NCBI GenBank assembly: GCA_002328865.1
Contig: DCWO01000100.1
Location: 1 to 21,074, forward strand
Direction: 5' to 3'
DNA: 21,074 bases
From: Dehalococcoidia bacterium UBA2160
Lineage (GTDB): Bacteria > Chloroflexota > Dehalococcoidia > Lucifugimonadales > UBA1123
This document shows, one piece after another, positions 14,475-21,074 of this stretch. The position numbers and the translations under genes were made by a program. How positions within the stretch are numbered: the stretch's first letter is position 1; every line of letters begins with the position of its first letter. The notes under the pieces were generated by a model that saw only the letters and a program-made list of their open reading frames with translations, had not been told where the DNA came from and did not search any database.

Positions 14475-14477
14475 TTC

Positions 14478-15020
14478 CTAGGCTCTCCTGGCACTCTTGC
14501 CCGGCTTGATGTGTACGATTTCGTTGGCGTATCTGATCCCTTTGCCGGTGTAAACGTTCGGCGGCCTGACTTTGCGTATCTCCGCCGCTTGCTGACCGAC
14601 CGCCTGCTTGTCCATTCCGCGCACGTGGATTCGGGCGTTGCCTTCCACTTCCAACGTGATTCCCGGAAGAGGTTGCACTTCCACGGCATGGCTTAGCATG
14701 ACAGTCAACGTAATGGCTTGCCCTGTCTGCTGAACCCTGTAGCCCACGCCGACCAGATCGAGGATCCTTTCGAATCCCTCGCTGACGCCGACAACCATGT
14801 TGTTCAGCAGGCTGCGGGTCAAACCGTGAAGCGCTTTGTGCTGCGCGGAGTCCGACGGGCGTTCGACGAGAACCTGCCCGTTGCTTCGGGCAATGCTCAT
14901 CTCGTCATGGAAACTCTGGTTGAGCGTTCCTCTGGGTCCTTTGACGGTGACGTCCTGACCGCGGACTGTGACATCCACGCCGGACGGGAGTTCGATTGGC
15001 TGACTGCCTACACGTGACAT
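14478..15020 (-). CDS. rplF: 50S ribosomal protein L6
   Basis: A 180-residue L6 with its two repeated alpha/beta domains (about 1-80 and 82-172), near the sarcin-ricin loop and factor-binding site. Landmarks are MSRVGSQPIELPSGVDV, VKGPRGTLNQSF, LLNNMVVGVSEGFERILDLVGVGYR and the C-terminal IRKVRPPNVYTGKGIRYANE. It begins 10 nt after rpsH. Length and order are normal. Confidence 0.97.
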   Translation of the reverse strand: MSRVGSQPIELPSGVDVTVRGQDVTVKGPRGTLNQSFHDEMSIARSNGQVLVERPSDSAQHKALHGLTRSLLNNMVVGVSEGFERILDLVGVGYRVQQTGQAITLTVMLSHAVEVQPLPGITLEVEGNARIHVRGMDKQAVGQQAAEIRKVRPPNVYTGKGIRYANEIVHIKPGKSARRA

Positions 15021-15030
15021 ATTTCGCTCC

Positions 15031-15432
15031 TTACCACACGTAGCACAGCAACTCGCCGCCGATGCCCTCTCGCCAGGCCTGTCGACCTGTCATGACGCCC
15101 TGGGACGTCGAGAGCACGGCAACGCCGAGTCCGCCGTAATATCGAGGTATTTCACCCTTGCCCACGTACACCCGGAGGCCGGGTTTGCTCACTCGTTTCA
15201 GACCTGTGATCGCTGGCTCGTCCTTGCTTCGGTAATGGAGCCTGAGCCTGATCGTCGCCTTGGGATCGCCCGGCCTCACGGTGTCGTAACCCTCGACGAA
15301 TCCCTCTTCGGCAAGTATCCGCGCCAGCTCCCCTTTAATCTTGGAGGCGGGGAACGACACGGTTCGGTGCCGAACGATAATCGCGTTCCGTATACGCGTG
15401 AGCATGTCCGCTATCGGATCTGTGACTGGCAT
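15031..15432 (-). CDS. rpsH: 30S ribosomal protein S8
   Basis: A 133-residue S8, a primary binder of the central domain of 16S rRNA and, in E. coli, the translational repressor of the spc operon. It starts MPVTDPIADMLTRIRNA and ends with the STSQGVMTGRQAWREGIGGELLCYVW block; the STS-x-G RNA-binding motif is intact. AAGGGA lies upstream of the ATG. It follows rpsN after 83 nt. Whether S8 regulates this operon cannot be judged without a folded mRNA target. Confidence 0.97.
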   Translation of the reverse strand: MPVTDPIADMLTRIRNAIIVRHRTVSFPASKIKGELARILAEEGFVEGYDTVRPGDPKATIRLRLHYRSKDEPAITGLKRVSKPGLRVYVGKGEIPRYYGGLGVAVLSTSQGVMTGRQAWREGIGGELLCYVW

Positions 15433-15515
15433 CTCTGTTTCCCTTTTGGTTTAGTTCTTCGAGTCGACGGGCCCTGACGCGGGCCTCCCACGGTGGCGTC
15501 CTCGCAGCCTCGCGG

Positions 15516-15701
15516 CTACCAGCTTGCCTTCCTGATGCCAGGGAGCATGCCTGTGAGCGCCATGTTCCGGAAGCAGATCCGGCACAGCCCGACGTATCTG
15601 ATATACGCTCTGGGCCTGCCACACTTGTGGCACCGGTTGTGCTGACGCACCTTGAAGCGCTGCGGTCTCTTCCAACGCTCGACTTTCGATGTCTTCGCCA
15701 T
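15516..15701 (-). CDS. rpsZ: 30S ribosomal protein S14, zinc-binding type Z
   Basis: A 61-residue S14 of the short zinc form, located in the small-subunit head. The zinc knuckle is C24-x2-C27 and C40-x2-C43 (RCHKC and LCRIC), followed by the usual ALTGMLPGIRKASW end. The ATG at 15701 (MAKTSKVERWK) is the family start; the frame continues upstream without family character. It lies 55 nt after rplE. Confidence 0.96.
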   Translation of the reverse strand: MAKTSKVERWKRPQRFKVRQHNRCHKCGRPRAYIRYVGLCRICFRNMALTGMLPGIRKASW

Positions 15702-15756
15702 ATTCAATCCCCGCTGATGGTTTTGCGTTCGACGCTCGGCGGAACTCGATCCGGGG

Positions 15757-16458
15757 TTATGCGGCCAAAGCGTCCCGGGTTCGCGCGAAGGGCATTCCCA
15801 GCAACTCAAGCAGGCGGAACCCTTCCTGGTCGTTGCGGGCCGTGGTGACAATCGCCACCTGAAGCCCGCGAATTCGGTCGATGCTGTTGTAGTCGATCTC
15901 AGGGAAGATCACCTGTTCTCTGATCCCCAACGAGAAGTTTCCGCGGCCGTCGAACGATTCGCGAGGGACGCCTTGGAAGTCCCTGATTCTCGGCAGGGCA
16001 GAGTTCAGGAGCCGGTCCATGAACTCGTACATGCGCCGTCCCCTGAGGGTGACGCTGACGCCGATGGCCATCCCTTCCCGGATTTTGAACCCGGCAATGG
16101 ATTTCTTGGCGCGAGTTATCACCGGCTTTTGCCCGGAGATCATCGTCAGGTCGCCGGTGGCGGCTTCCATTGCTCTGGCGTTCAGAAGAGCTTCGCCGAG
16201 GCCGATGTTGAGCACCACCTTTTCGAGGGTGGGGATCTGCATCGGGCTCTTGTAGCTGAACTCTTCCGTCATCTGCGGACCGATCTCCTCACGCAATCGC
16301 TGGAGCAGGCGAGGGGGGGGCGGCGGTTCAGGCGCCTTGCCGTTTGACGGTTGGTCTTCGCCCTGTGCCGCTTCGGCCTCGGCCGCGGGTTGATCCTGTT
16401 CTGCTTTGGAGCGACGGCGACGGCGCGGTCGCTCTTGGCTTTCCTCTTTCTGTGTCAT
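15757..16458 (-). CDS. rplE: 50S ribosomal protein L5 with an N-terminal extension
   Basis: A 233-residue L5 of the central protuberance, which contacts 5S rRNA and P-site tRNA. The conserved core begins near 50 (RLLQRLREEIGPQMTEEFSYKSPMQIPTLEKVVLNIGLGEA) and includes ITRAKKSIAGFKIREGMAIG and the FPEIDYNSIDRIRGL end block. The first ~49 residues are extra: an Arg-rich run (PRRRRRSK, 11-18), an Ala/Glu/Gln stretch (about 24-35) and five Pro (45-49). The ATG at 16458 overlaps the rplX stop as ATGA, which argues that the extension is translated. An even longer frame upstream overlaps rplX and is not favoured. Confidence 0.95.
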   Translation of the reverse strand: MTQKEESQERPRRRRRSKAEQDQPAAEAEAAQGEDQPSNGKAPEPPPPPRLLQRLREEIGPQMTEEFSYKSPMQIPTLEKVVLNIGLGEALLNARAMEAATGDLTMISGQKPVITRAKKSIAGFKIREGMAIGVSVTLRGRRMYEFMDRLLNSALPRIRDFQGVPRESFDGRGNFSLGIREQVIFPEIDYNSIDRIRGLQVAIVTTARNDQEGFRLLELLGMPFARTRDALAA

Positions 16459-16766
16459 TCGATGACTTCCTCGCACTTCTGACAGGCGCGGGCTTTCGTC
16501 CCGTCGGCCAGTCGCCGATAGCCTATCCGCGTCGGTTTGTTGCAGTGCGCGCATATCAACGCCACGTTGCCCACGGGGATCGGCATCTCCTTCTGAATCA
16601 TGCCGCCCTGCCGGAACGTGCCGGTGGGTTTCTGGTGGCGAGTGACCACGTTGATCCCCTCGACCACGACGGTGTCCTGCTTTGGCAAAACCCGGCTGAC
16701 GCGACCCTGTTTCCCGCGGTCGCGTCCCTTGGTAATTAGCACGTTGTCATTAGATTGGACCCGCAT
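16455..16766 (-). CDS. rplX: 50S ribosomal protein L24
   Basis: A 103-residue L24, an assembly initiator near the exit tunnel. The N-terminal KOW motif (NVLITKGRDRGKQGRVSRVLP, 8-28) leads to VEGINVVTRHQKPT, with a C-terminal knuckle of four cysteines (C72, C75, C95, C98) that probably binds zinc. It abuts rplN and shares a 4-bp ATGA overlap with rplE. Confidence 0.97.
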   Translation of the reverse strand: MRVQSNDNVLITKGRDRGKQGRVSRVLPKQDTVVVEGINVVTRHQKPTGTFRQGGMIQKEMPIPVGNVALICAHCNKPTRIGYRRLADGTKARACQKCEEVIE

Positions 16767-17135
16767 CTACAGCACCTCCGGGGCCAACGAAACGATGCGC
16801 ATGAAGTTCTTGTCTCGCAACTCACGGGCGACCGGGCCGAATATCCTGGTGCCTCGTGGCATCTGGTCGTCGTTGATGATAACGGCTGCGTTGTCGTCGA
16901 AGCGAATGTGGGAGCCGTCCGCTCGTCGGTGGGACTTTGTCGTCCGGACGATGACAGCCTTGACCACCTCGCCTTTGCGGACCGCGGCGGCGGGCGCGGC
17001 TTCTTTCACGGAAGCCACGATCACGTCTCCCAGCCAGGCATAACGTCTGCCGCTTCCGCCGGGCACTCCGATGCAGCTTATCGTCTTCGCCCCGGAGTTG
17101 TCCGCAACTCTGAGGCGACTGTATATCTGTATCAT
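16767..17135 (-). CDS. rplN: 50S ribosomal protein L14
   Basis: A 122-residue L14, forming intersubunit bridges on the large subunit. The family signature is complete: MIQIYSRLRVADNSGAK at the start, GDVIVASVKEA, VVKAVIVRTTKSHRRADGSHIRFDDNAAVII and the terminal GTRIFGPVARELRDKNFMRIVSLAPEVL block. The ATG overlaps the rpsQ stop by 4 bp. Length is the usual 122. Confidence 0.98.
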   Translation of the reverse strand: MIQIYSRLRVADNSGAKTISCIGVPGGSGRRYAWLGDVIVASVKEAAPAAAVRKGEVVKAVIVRTTKSHRRADGSHIRFDDNAAVIINDDQMPRGTRIFGPVARELRDKNFMRIVSLAPEVL

Positions 17136-17518
17136 TGTCCGTCCGTCTCCTCGTCTTCTGGCGCCGGGGACGCGGGCTCGGCGGCCTCAGCGTTCAGGGC
17201 GGAGGTGGCCGCCGCGGATGCGACGGATTCGTCCACCTGAATCTCCTCGGGTTGCAGCTCCGCGATCTCCTTGCTGGAGAGGATCTCGGCCACTTTCCAC
17301 CGTTTGGTCTTAGACGTCGGCCGAGATTCGACGATCCTCACCATGTCGCCGAGTTGGCACTGATTTTCAGGATCGTGGGCGTTGAAGCGCGTTTGGCGAC
17401 GGACGGCCTTCTTGTAGATCGGGTGCGGCCTACTCCACTCGTAGACGACCACCACGGTCTTGTCCATCTTGTCGCTGACGACGCGGCCAACCCGCACTTT
17501 GCGTCTCTCGTAGCTCAT
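17132..17518 (-). CDS. rpsQ: 30S ribosomal protein S17 with a long acidic tail
   Basis: A 128-residue S17, a 16S rRNA-binding OB-fold protein. The core (about 1-82) shows RRKVRVGRVVSDKMDKTVVV, HPIYKKAVRRQTRFNAHDPEN, GDMVRIVESRPTSKTKRWKV. Family members usually end soon after this; here about 45 residues follow, rich in Ala, Glu, Ser and Pro and ending EDEETDGQ. The tail has no visible structure and is probably disordered. The gene overlaps both neighbours by 4 bp (rpmC and rplN), so the tail cannot be a wrong-frame artefact. Confidence 0.96.
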   Translation of the reverse strand: MSYERRKVRVGRVVSDKMDKTVVVVYEWSRPHPIYKKAVRRQTRFNAHDPENQCQLGDMVRIVESRPTSKTKRWKVAEILSSKEIAELQPEEIQVDESVASAAATSALNAEAAEPASPAPEDEETDGQ

Positions 17519-17718
17519 ACTGCCGCCCTTGTGAGTTCCCGTTCGCGAATCAGAGTATTGATGCGCGCGACGCGCTTTTTTGCACTCGAAATTTCGTTGA
17601 CGTTGGACAGTTGCATCGTTGCCGCGCGAAAGCGGAGGTTCATCAGCTCGCGATGCGTATCGTACAGTTCGTTGTCCAAGTCCTCGTCGGACAGTGCTCT
17701 CAGGTCGTCAATTTCCAT
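17515..17718 (-). CDS. rpmC: 50S ribosomal protein L29
   Basis: A 67-residue two-helix L29 beside the exit tunnel, where it helps dock trigger factor and SRP. The pattern EIDDLRALSDEDLDNELYDTHRELMNLRFRAAT, then KKRVARINTLIRERE is typical. Two ATG codons compete: 17733 and 17718. The second is preferred because the protein then begins where the family begins and GAAGG lies 7 nt upstream, while the first has no clear Shine-Dalgarno. It shares a 4-bp ATGA overlap with rpsQ. Confidence 0.93.
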   Translation of the reverse strand: MEIDDLRALSDEDLDNELYDTHRELMNLRFRAATMQLSNVNEISSAKKRVARINTLIRERELTRAAV

Positions 17719-17805
17719 CTTTGTCGCCTTCATGCAGGGTGGGCCCCGGTTGGCGCCCGTCGCTTAATCGATTCACATTCATGTAGCGCCGGTGCATGGC
17801 GCAGG

Positions 17806-18219
17806 CTAGACGTTCTGCCTAGAAACTACTTTGGTGTTGACCGGGAGCTTCGACGACGCCAGCCTGAGAGCCTCTCTGGCCGTTTGCTCAGGCACTCCGG
17901 AAATCTCGAACAACACCCGGCCAGGCTTGACGACGGCGACCCAGTGGTCCACCGGGCCTTTGCCGCTGCCCATCCGGGTCTCGGCCGCGCGAGCCGTCAC
18001 TGACTTGTCCGGGAAAATCCGAATCCACAGCTTGCCGCCGCGCCGCACGTACCGTGTCATGGCGCGCCTGGCAGCTTCGATCTGGCGAGACGTCAGCCAC
18101 GCGGCCTGCGTCGACTTCAGTCCGAACTCGCCGAAATTGATCGTACTGCCCGCGACCGCCATGCCCTTGCGGCGCCCGCGGTGCATGTTCCTGTATTTAA
18201 CCCTCTTCGGTTGGAGCAT
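17806..18219 (-). CDS. rplP: 50S ribosomal protein L16
   Basis: A 137-residue L16 near the A-site finger and peptidyl transferase centre. It begins MLQPKRVKYRNMHRGRRKGMA, with the conserved GEFGLKSTQAAWLTSRQIEAARRAMTRY block, then WIRIFPDKS and GSGKGPVDHWVAVVKPGRVLFEI. The ATG at 18219 is the family start and lies inside the end of rpsC (23-bp overlap), so coupled translation is likely. An upstream in-frame extension is antisense-like, Arg/Leu-rich and reflects the rpsC tail read in another frame. Confidence 0.97.
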   Translation of the reverse strand: MLQPKRVKYRNMHRGRRKGMAVAGSTINFGEFGLKSTQAAWLTSRQIEAARRAMTRYVRRGGKLWIRIFPDKSVTARAAETRMGSGKGPVDHWVAVVKPGRVLFEISGVPEQTAREALRLASSKLPVNTKVVSRQNV

Positions 18220-19159
18220 TGTCTTCCGCCTCTGGCTGGGCTGGCTCCGGAGCCGGTTCCGGAGTTGCCTCCGGCGCCGCCTCAGAAACCGCCTCAGTTG
18301 TTGCTTCCGGAGCTGCCTCCGCGGTCGCCTCTGGAGCCGCGGTCGCGGCCGTTTCAGAAACCGCAGCCGCAGCGGCCTCAGGAACCGGAGCCACCGGCGC
18401 CTCAGCAGGAGCCGTGTCTTCGCCAGCCTCCGGGACTGCTTCAAGCGCTGTGTCCTGAGCTGCGTCCGCTCTGACGGTAACCTCGATCGGCGAAACTTCT
18501 TCCTCGACCTCGGGTTCGGGCGGAGGCTCGGGGAGGATGTCGCCTTTGTATATCCACACCTTGACGCCGATTCGTCCGAATCCAGTGGCCGCCTCGGCTA
18601 GGCCGTAGTCGATGTCGGCTCTGAGAGTATGCAGCGGAACCCGACCGTCCATGGCTTTTTCCGAACGGGCGATGTCCGCTCCGCCAAGCCTGCCGGCGCA
18701 TATGACCTTGATGCCTTGCGCTCCGGCCTGCATGGTTCGTGTGATAGATTGTCGTATGGCCCGGCGGAAGGCGATCCTCCGTTCGAGCTGGTCGGCGATG
18801 TTGCGCGCCACCAGGAAAGCGTCCAACTCCGGCTGACGAATCTCTTGCACGTTCAAGCGTGCTCGGCGATCGGTGAGGCCTTCAAGTTCCTTGCGAAGTT
18901 CCTCCACCCGCTGGCCGCCGCGCCCGATGACGATGCCGGGCCTTGCGGTGTGAATGGTGATGATGACTTCGCTGGAGCCGCGCTCGATGTCCACCATTGA
19001 GATGCCGGCGTCCGGGTATTTGTCAGCGATCCGTTGGCGAATGCCCAGGTCTTCCAGGACCAACGCTCGGTAGTCCGCCTGTTTCAGGGCGAACCACTTG
19101 GCGTGCCAGTCCTTGACGATACCCAGCCGAAAACCGATCGGGTGAGTTTTGTTGCCCAA
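18197..19159 (-). CDS. rpsC: 30S ribosomal protein S3 with a long Ala/Glu/Pro-rich tail, TTG start
   Basis: A 320-residue S3, part of the mRNA entry channel and helicase site. The core has GNKTHPIGFRLGI at the start, a KH-type segment with GIVIGRGGQ (75-83), and the C-terminal domain VICAGRLGGADIARSE, IDYGLAEA and GVKVWIYKGD, ending near 208. About 110 further residues (211-320) are rich in Ala, Glu, Pro and Thr, with loose repeats such as EAAPEAT. The start is read as TTG at 19159: it gives the exact family N terminus, lies 1 nt after the rplV stop, and has GAGGAG 7 nt upstream. An ATG at 19183 would add eight residues and overlap rplV. Confidence 0.95.
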   Translation of the reverse strand: MGNKTHPIGFRLGIVKDWHAKWFALKQADYRALVLEDLGIRQRIADKYPDAGISMVDIERGSSEVIITIHTARPGIVIGRGGQRVEELRKELEGLTDRRARLNVQEIRQPELDAFLVARNIADQLERRIAFRRAIRQSITRTMQAGAQGIKVICAGRLGGADIARSEKAMDGRVPLHTLRADIDYGLAEAATGFGRIGVKVWIYKGDILPEPPPEPEVEEEVSPIEVTVRADAAQDTALEAVPEAGEDTAPAEAPVAPVPEAAAAAVSETAATAAPEATAEAAPEATTEAVSEAAPEATPEPAPEPAQPEAEDNAPTEEG

Positions 19160-19160
19160 A

Positions 19161-19505
19161 CTAGGACTCCTCTTCGACTTCATCTACCACGACGGTGATA
19201 TGGCTGTTTCGCTTGATGATGCGCGACGCCCGCCCCCGAGCTCTGGCGCGGAACCTCTTGAGCCGAGGGCCTTCATTGGCGTATATCTCCACCACTTTCA
19301 GGGCGGAGGCGCTCAAGTACAGTTCGTTCTCGGCATTCGCCGCCGCCGCTTTGACCACTTTCGCCACCCGCGCCGCCGCGGGCGAAGGGAGGAACTGAAG
19401 CGTCGTCAAGGCGTCTTCGACTTTGCTGCCTCTAACGAGGTCGATAATGGGCATCAGCTTCTTCACCGATATGCCCGTGTTCGTCGCGCTTGCTTTGATT
19501 GGCAT
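19161..19505 (-). CDS. rplV: 50S ribosomal protein L22
   Basis: A 114-residue L22 lining the exit tunnel, where its beta hairpin narrows the passage. The family pattern ASATNTGISVKKLMPIIDLVRGSKVEDAL, then AAANAENELYLSASALKVVEIYANEGPRLKRFRARARGRASRI is clear. The ATG at 19505 (MPIKAS) has AAGGTC upstream and lies 19 nt after rpsS. A longer frame reaching back to 19595 overlaps rpsS and looks spurious. The C terminus ends in VVDEVEEES. Confidence 0.96.
   Translation of the reverse strand: MPIKASATNTGISVKKLMPIIDLVRGSKVEDALTTLQFLPSPAAARVAKVVKAAAANAENELYLSASALKVVEIYANEGPRLKRFRARARGRASRIIKRNSHITVVVDEVEEES
19167..19172 (-). promoter_or_regulatory. Ribosome binding site deciding the rpsC TTG start
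   Basis: GAGGAG ends 7 nt before the TTG at 19159 and lies within the last codons of rplV. It is downstream of the alternative ATG at 19183, so it can only serve the TTG. Confidence 0.7.
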
Positions 19506-19524
19506 ATTTTGACCTTGGACCAGG

Positions 19525-19809
19525 TTACCGTATCGCGGAGGCTCGGTCCGACTTGGACGAGTGGCCCCGGAAGGTTCGTGTCGGGGCGAATTCACCCAGC
19601 TTGTGCCCTACCATGTTTTCCGTTATGTACAGCGGCACGTGCCGCCTCCCGTCGTGGATGGCGATGGTCAGTCCCAGCATGTCGGGCATGATCGTCGATG
19701 CTCGCGACCACGTGCGGATTACCGCTTGGCTTGTGCTTCGCCGGGCCAGGTCGACCTTCTTGGCGAGCTTCTCTTGCACGTATGGGCCCTTCTTTACAGA
19801 CCTCGACAT
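19525..19809 (-). CDS. rpsS: 30S ribosomal protein S19
   Basis: A 94-residue S19 of the small-subunit head. It has MSRSVKKGPYVQEKL, then TWSRASTIMPDMLGLTIAIHDGRRHVPLYITENMVGHKLGEFAPTRTFRGHS, all conserved. The ATG at 19809 is the family start, with GAGAGG about 9 nt upstream. A frame start seven codons earlier (19830) is less likely. It lies 87 nt after rplB and 19 nt before rplV. Confidence 0.96.
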   Translation of the reverse strand: MSRSVKKGPYVQEKLAKKVDLARRSTSQAVIRTWSRASTIMPDMLGLTIAIHDGRRHVPLYITENMVGHKLGEFAPTRTFRGHSSKSDRASAIR

Positions 19810-19896
19810 TACCTGAAACCTCTCATGCATCGTGCTGTGCGCGCATCGTCCGACAGGCCATTGACCCAGAGCCGCGGACTTGCTTCGCGTCGGCAG

Positions 19897-20727
19897 TTAC
19901 TTCTGATATCTTCTCCGGACGATGAACTTGTCCGTGGACTTGTTGCGTCGCGTTCGCAGGCCTAGCGCCGGCTTGCCCCACGGGGTCTTCGGCCCCGGCA
20001 TGCCGATAGGCGATCGGCCCTCGCCGCCTCCGTGCGGATGGTCTCGCGGCGACATCACGACACCTCTGACCTGCGGCCTCCGGCCCCTATGCCGGCTGCG
20101 GCCCGCTTTGCCCAGTTTCGTGTTTTTGTGGTCCAGGGCGCTGAGTTGACCGACGGTTGCCATGCACGTGCTCAGCACGTTCCGCATCTCACCTGACGGC
20201 AACCTGAGCAGCGTGTACTTGCCCTCTTTGGCCAGAACCTGCGCGGAGCCGCCGGCGGAACGGACGATCTGGCCGCCCTTGCCCTTGCGAAGCTCCACGT
20301 TGTGAACCTGCGTGCCCGCGGGCATCGACTCAAGCGGCAGCGCGTTCCCGATGCGGATCTCTGCGTTCTCGCCCGACTCGACCGGAGCCCCCACTCTGAG
20401 GCCGTTGGGCGCCAGGATGTAGCGCCAGTCGCCGTCCGGATACTTGATCAACGCGATTCGCGACGAGCGATTCGGGTCGTACTCGATCGACATAACCTCG
20501 CCCGGAACACCGAACTTGTCCCGCTTGAAATCTATGACCCGATAACGGCGCTTGTGGCCACCGCCGCGATGCCGCACCGTGAGTCTTCCCTGGCCGTTGC
20601 GCCCACCCGATTTCTTGATCGGTTTGAGCAACGACTTCTTGGGTTTGGACTCGGTAATGTCGTCGTTGGTTTGTAGGACCAGCCCTCGCTGACCGGGTGT
20701 ATGGGGTTTCCGTGTCTTGAGAGGCAT
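19897..20727 (-). CDS. rplB: 50S ribosomal protein L2
   Basis: A 276-residue L2, a primary 23S rRNA binder needed for subunit association and peptidyl transfer. Landmarks are GRNGQGRLTVRHRGGGHKRRYRVIDFKRDK, EYDPNRSSRIALIKYPDGD and MSPRDHPHGGGEGRSPIG, where H230 corresponds to the functionally important E. coli H229. The C terminus (KSTDKFIVRRRYQK) is normal. The ATG follows the rplW stop directly. Confidence 0.98.
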   Translation of the reverse strand: MPLKTRKPHTPGQRGLVLQTNDDITESKPKKSLLKPIKKSGGRNGQGRLTVRHRGGGHKRRYRVIDFKRDKFGVPGEVMSIEYDPNRSSRIALIKYPDGDWRYILAPNGLRVGAPVESGENAEIRIGNALPLESMPAGTQVHNVELRKGKGGQIVRSAGGSAQVLAKEGKYTLLRLPSGEMRNVLSTCMATVGQLSALDHKNTKLGKAGRSRHRGRRPQVRGVVMSPRDHPHGGGEGRSPIGMPGPKTPWGKPALGLRTRRNKSTDKFIVRRRYQK

Positions 20728-21012
20728 CTATACCCCCTCGAAAATCGTGATTGTGTCGCCAGGGGCCAGCAGAACGATCGCCTTTTTCTTGGACGGCCCG
20801 GTTGTGAACCGGGGGCCGAAGCGCCTGCGCTTGCCTCTGACGTTCATCGTATTGACGCGAACGACTTCCACTCCGAAGGCCTCTTCCACCGCGCGCTTGA
20901 TCTGGTGCTTGGTAGCGCGGGGAGCGACCTCGAACGTGTAGCGGCCCTCCTCCTGGAGCAGCGTGCTCTTCTCGGTGACGACGGGCTTGCGCAATATGTC
21001 GAAAACCTGCAT
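20728..21012 (-). CDS. rplW: 50S ribosomal protein L23
   Basis: A 94-residue L23 at the exit tunnel rim, the docking site for trigger factor and SRP. It shows MQVFDILRKPVVTEKSTLLQEEGRYTFEVAPRATKHQIKRAVEEAFGVEVVRVNTMNVRGKRRRFG, the full family pattern. It starts 3 nt after the rplD stop and abuts rplB, the standard S10 order. Confidence 0.97.
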   Translation of the reverse strand: MQVFDILRKPVVTEKSTLLQEEGRYTFEVAPRATKHQIKRAVEEAFGVEVVRVNTMNVRGKRRRFGPRFTTGPSKKKAIVLLAPGDTITIFEGV

Positions 21013-21015
21013 CGT

Positions 21016-21074
21016 CTACTTCTCCACGGTTTCGTCTTCGGTGTCGTCGGGTTCTTCGCCGGAGTCCGATTCGG
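21016..21074 (-). CDS. rplD: 50S ribosomal protein L4, C-terminal end only
   Basis: The last 18 codons and stop of a minus-strand gene are present, ending at TAG 21016-21018; the rest lies beyond the window. The residues (ESDSGEEPDDTEDETVEK) form an acidic tail. Identity rests on position directly before rplW, where L4 stands in nearly all bacteria. No conserved L4 domain is in view. Confidence 0.7.
   Translation of the reverse strand, partial: ESDSGEEPDDTEDETVEK

Noticed and set aside
18219..18458. Plus-strand Ala/Ser/Gly-rich frame opposite the rpsC tail
   Set aside because: Its repetitiveness is the mirror of the S3 Ala/Glu/Pro tail; it is a composition shadow, not a surface protein.
1..21074. 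CRISPR array, tRNA or rRNA genes, complete IS element or defence system
   Set aside because: No regularly spaced direct repeats, tRNA-like or rRNA-like sequence, transposase or nuclease genes were recognised on reading both strands.

Overview
The window is almost entirely one minus-strand ribosomal protein super-operon, read from the right edge leftwards. Base composition is moderately high GC. The gene content, the sequence character of IF-1, S4 and L36, and the neighbouring mandelate-racemase-type enolase gene suggest a Chloroflexota bacterium, perhaps a Dehalococcoidia/SAR202-like lineage. That taxonomic placement is inference; no marker was compared with a database.

Right to left, the operon runs: L4 (C-terminal tail only), L23, L2, S19, L22, S3, L16, L29, S17 (S10 block); L14, L24, L5, S14 (zinc type), S8, L6, L18, S5, L30, L15, SecY, adenylate kinase, methionine aminopeptidase, IF-1, L36 (spc block); S13, S11, an uncharacterised polytopic membrane protein, S4, RNA polymerase alpha, L17 (alpha block); then TruA, L13 and S9. 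A GC-rich hairpin followed by a T-rich stretch sits 37 nt after S9 and probably ends the transcript. Many junctions are tight (ATGA overlaps at L29/S17, S17/L14, L24/L5 and TruA/L13), so the genes probably share long transcripts. Two starts, rpsC and adk, appear to use TTG.

The left 3.5 kb is different: looser, with mixed strands and gene debris. It holds an enolase-superfamily gene on the plus strand, a short plus-strand relic resembling the C-terminal helix-turn-helix of a serine recombinase, an APH(2'')-like phosphotransferase on the minus strand, an orphan plus-strand coding tail, a DUF1801 protein on the minus strand, and a truncated type IV prepilin-like reading frame lacking the usual glycine at the cleavage site. 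This looks like a rearrangement-prone edge next to a conserved operon.

I do not see a CRISPR array, complete insertion sequence, prophage, tRNA, rRNA or complete defence system. The least expected features are the membrane-protein gene embedded between rpsK and rpsD, and the long low-complexity Ala/Glu/Pro or acidic extensions on S3, S17, L5 and L4.
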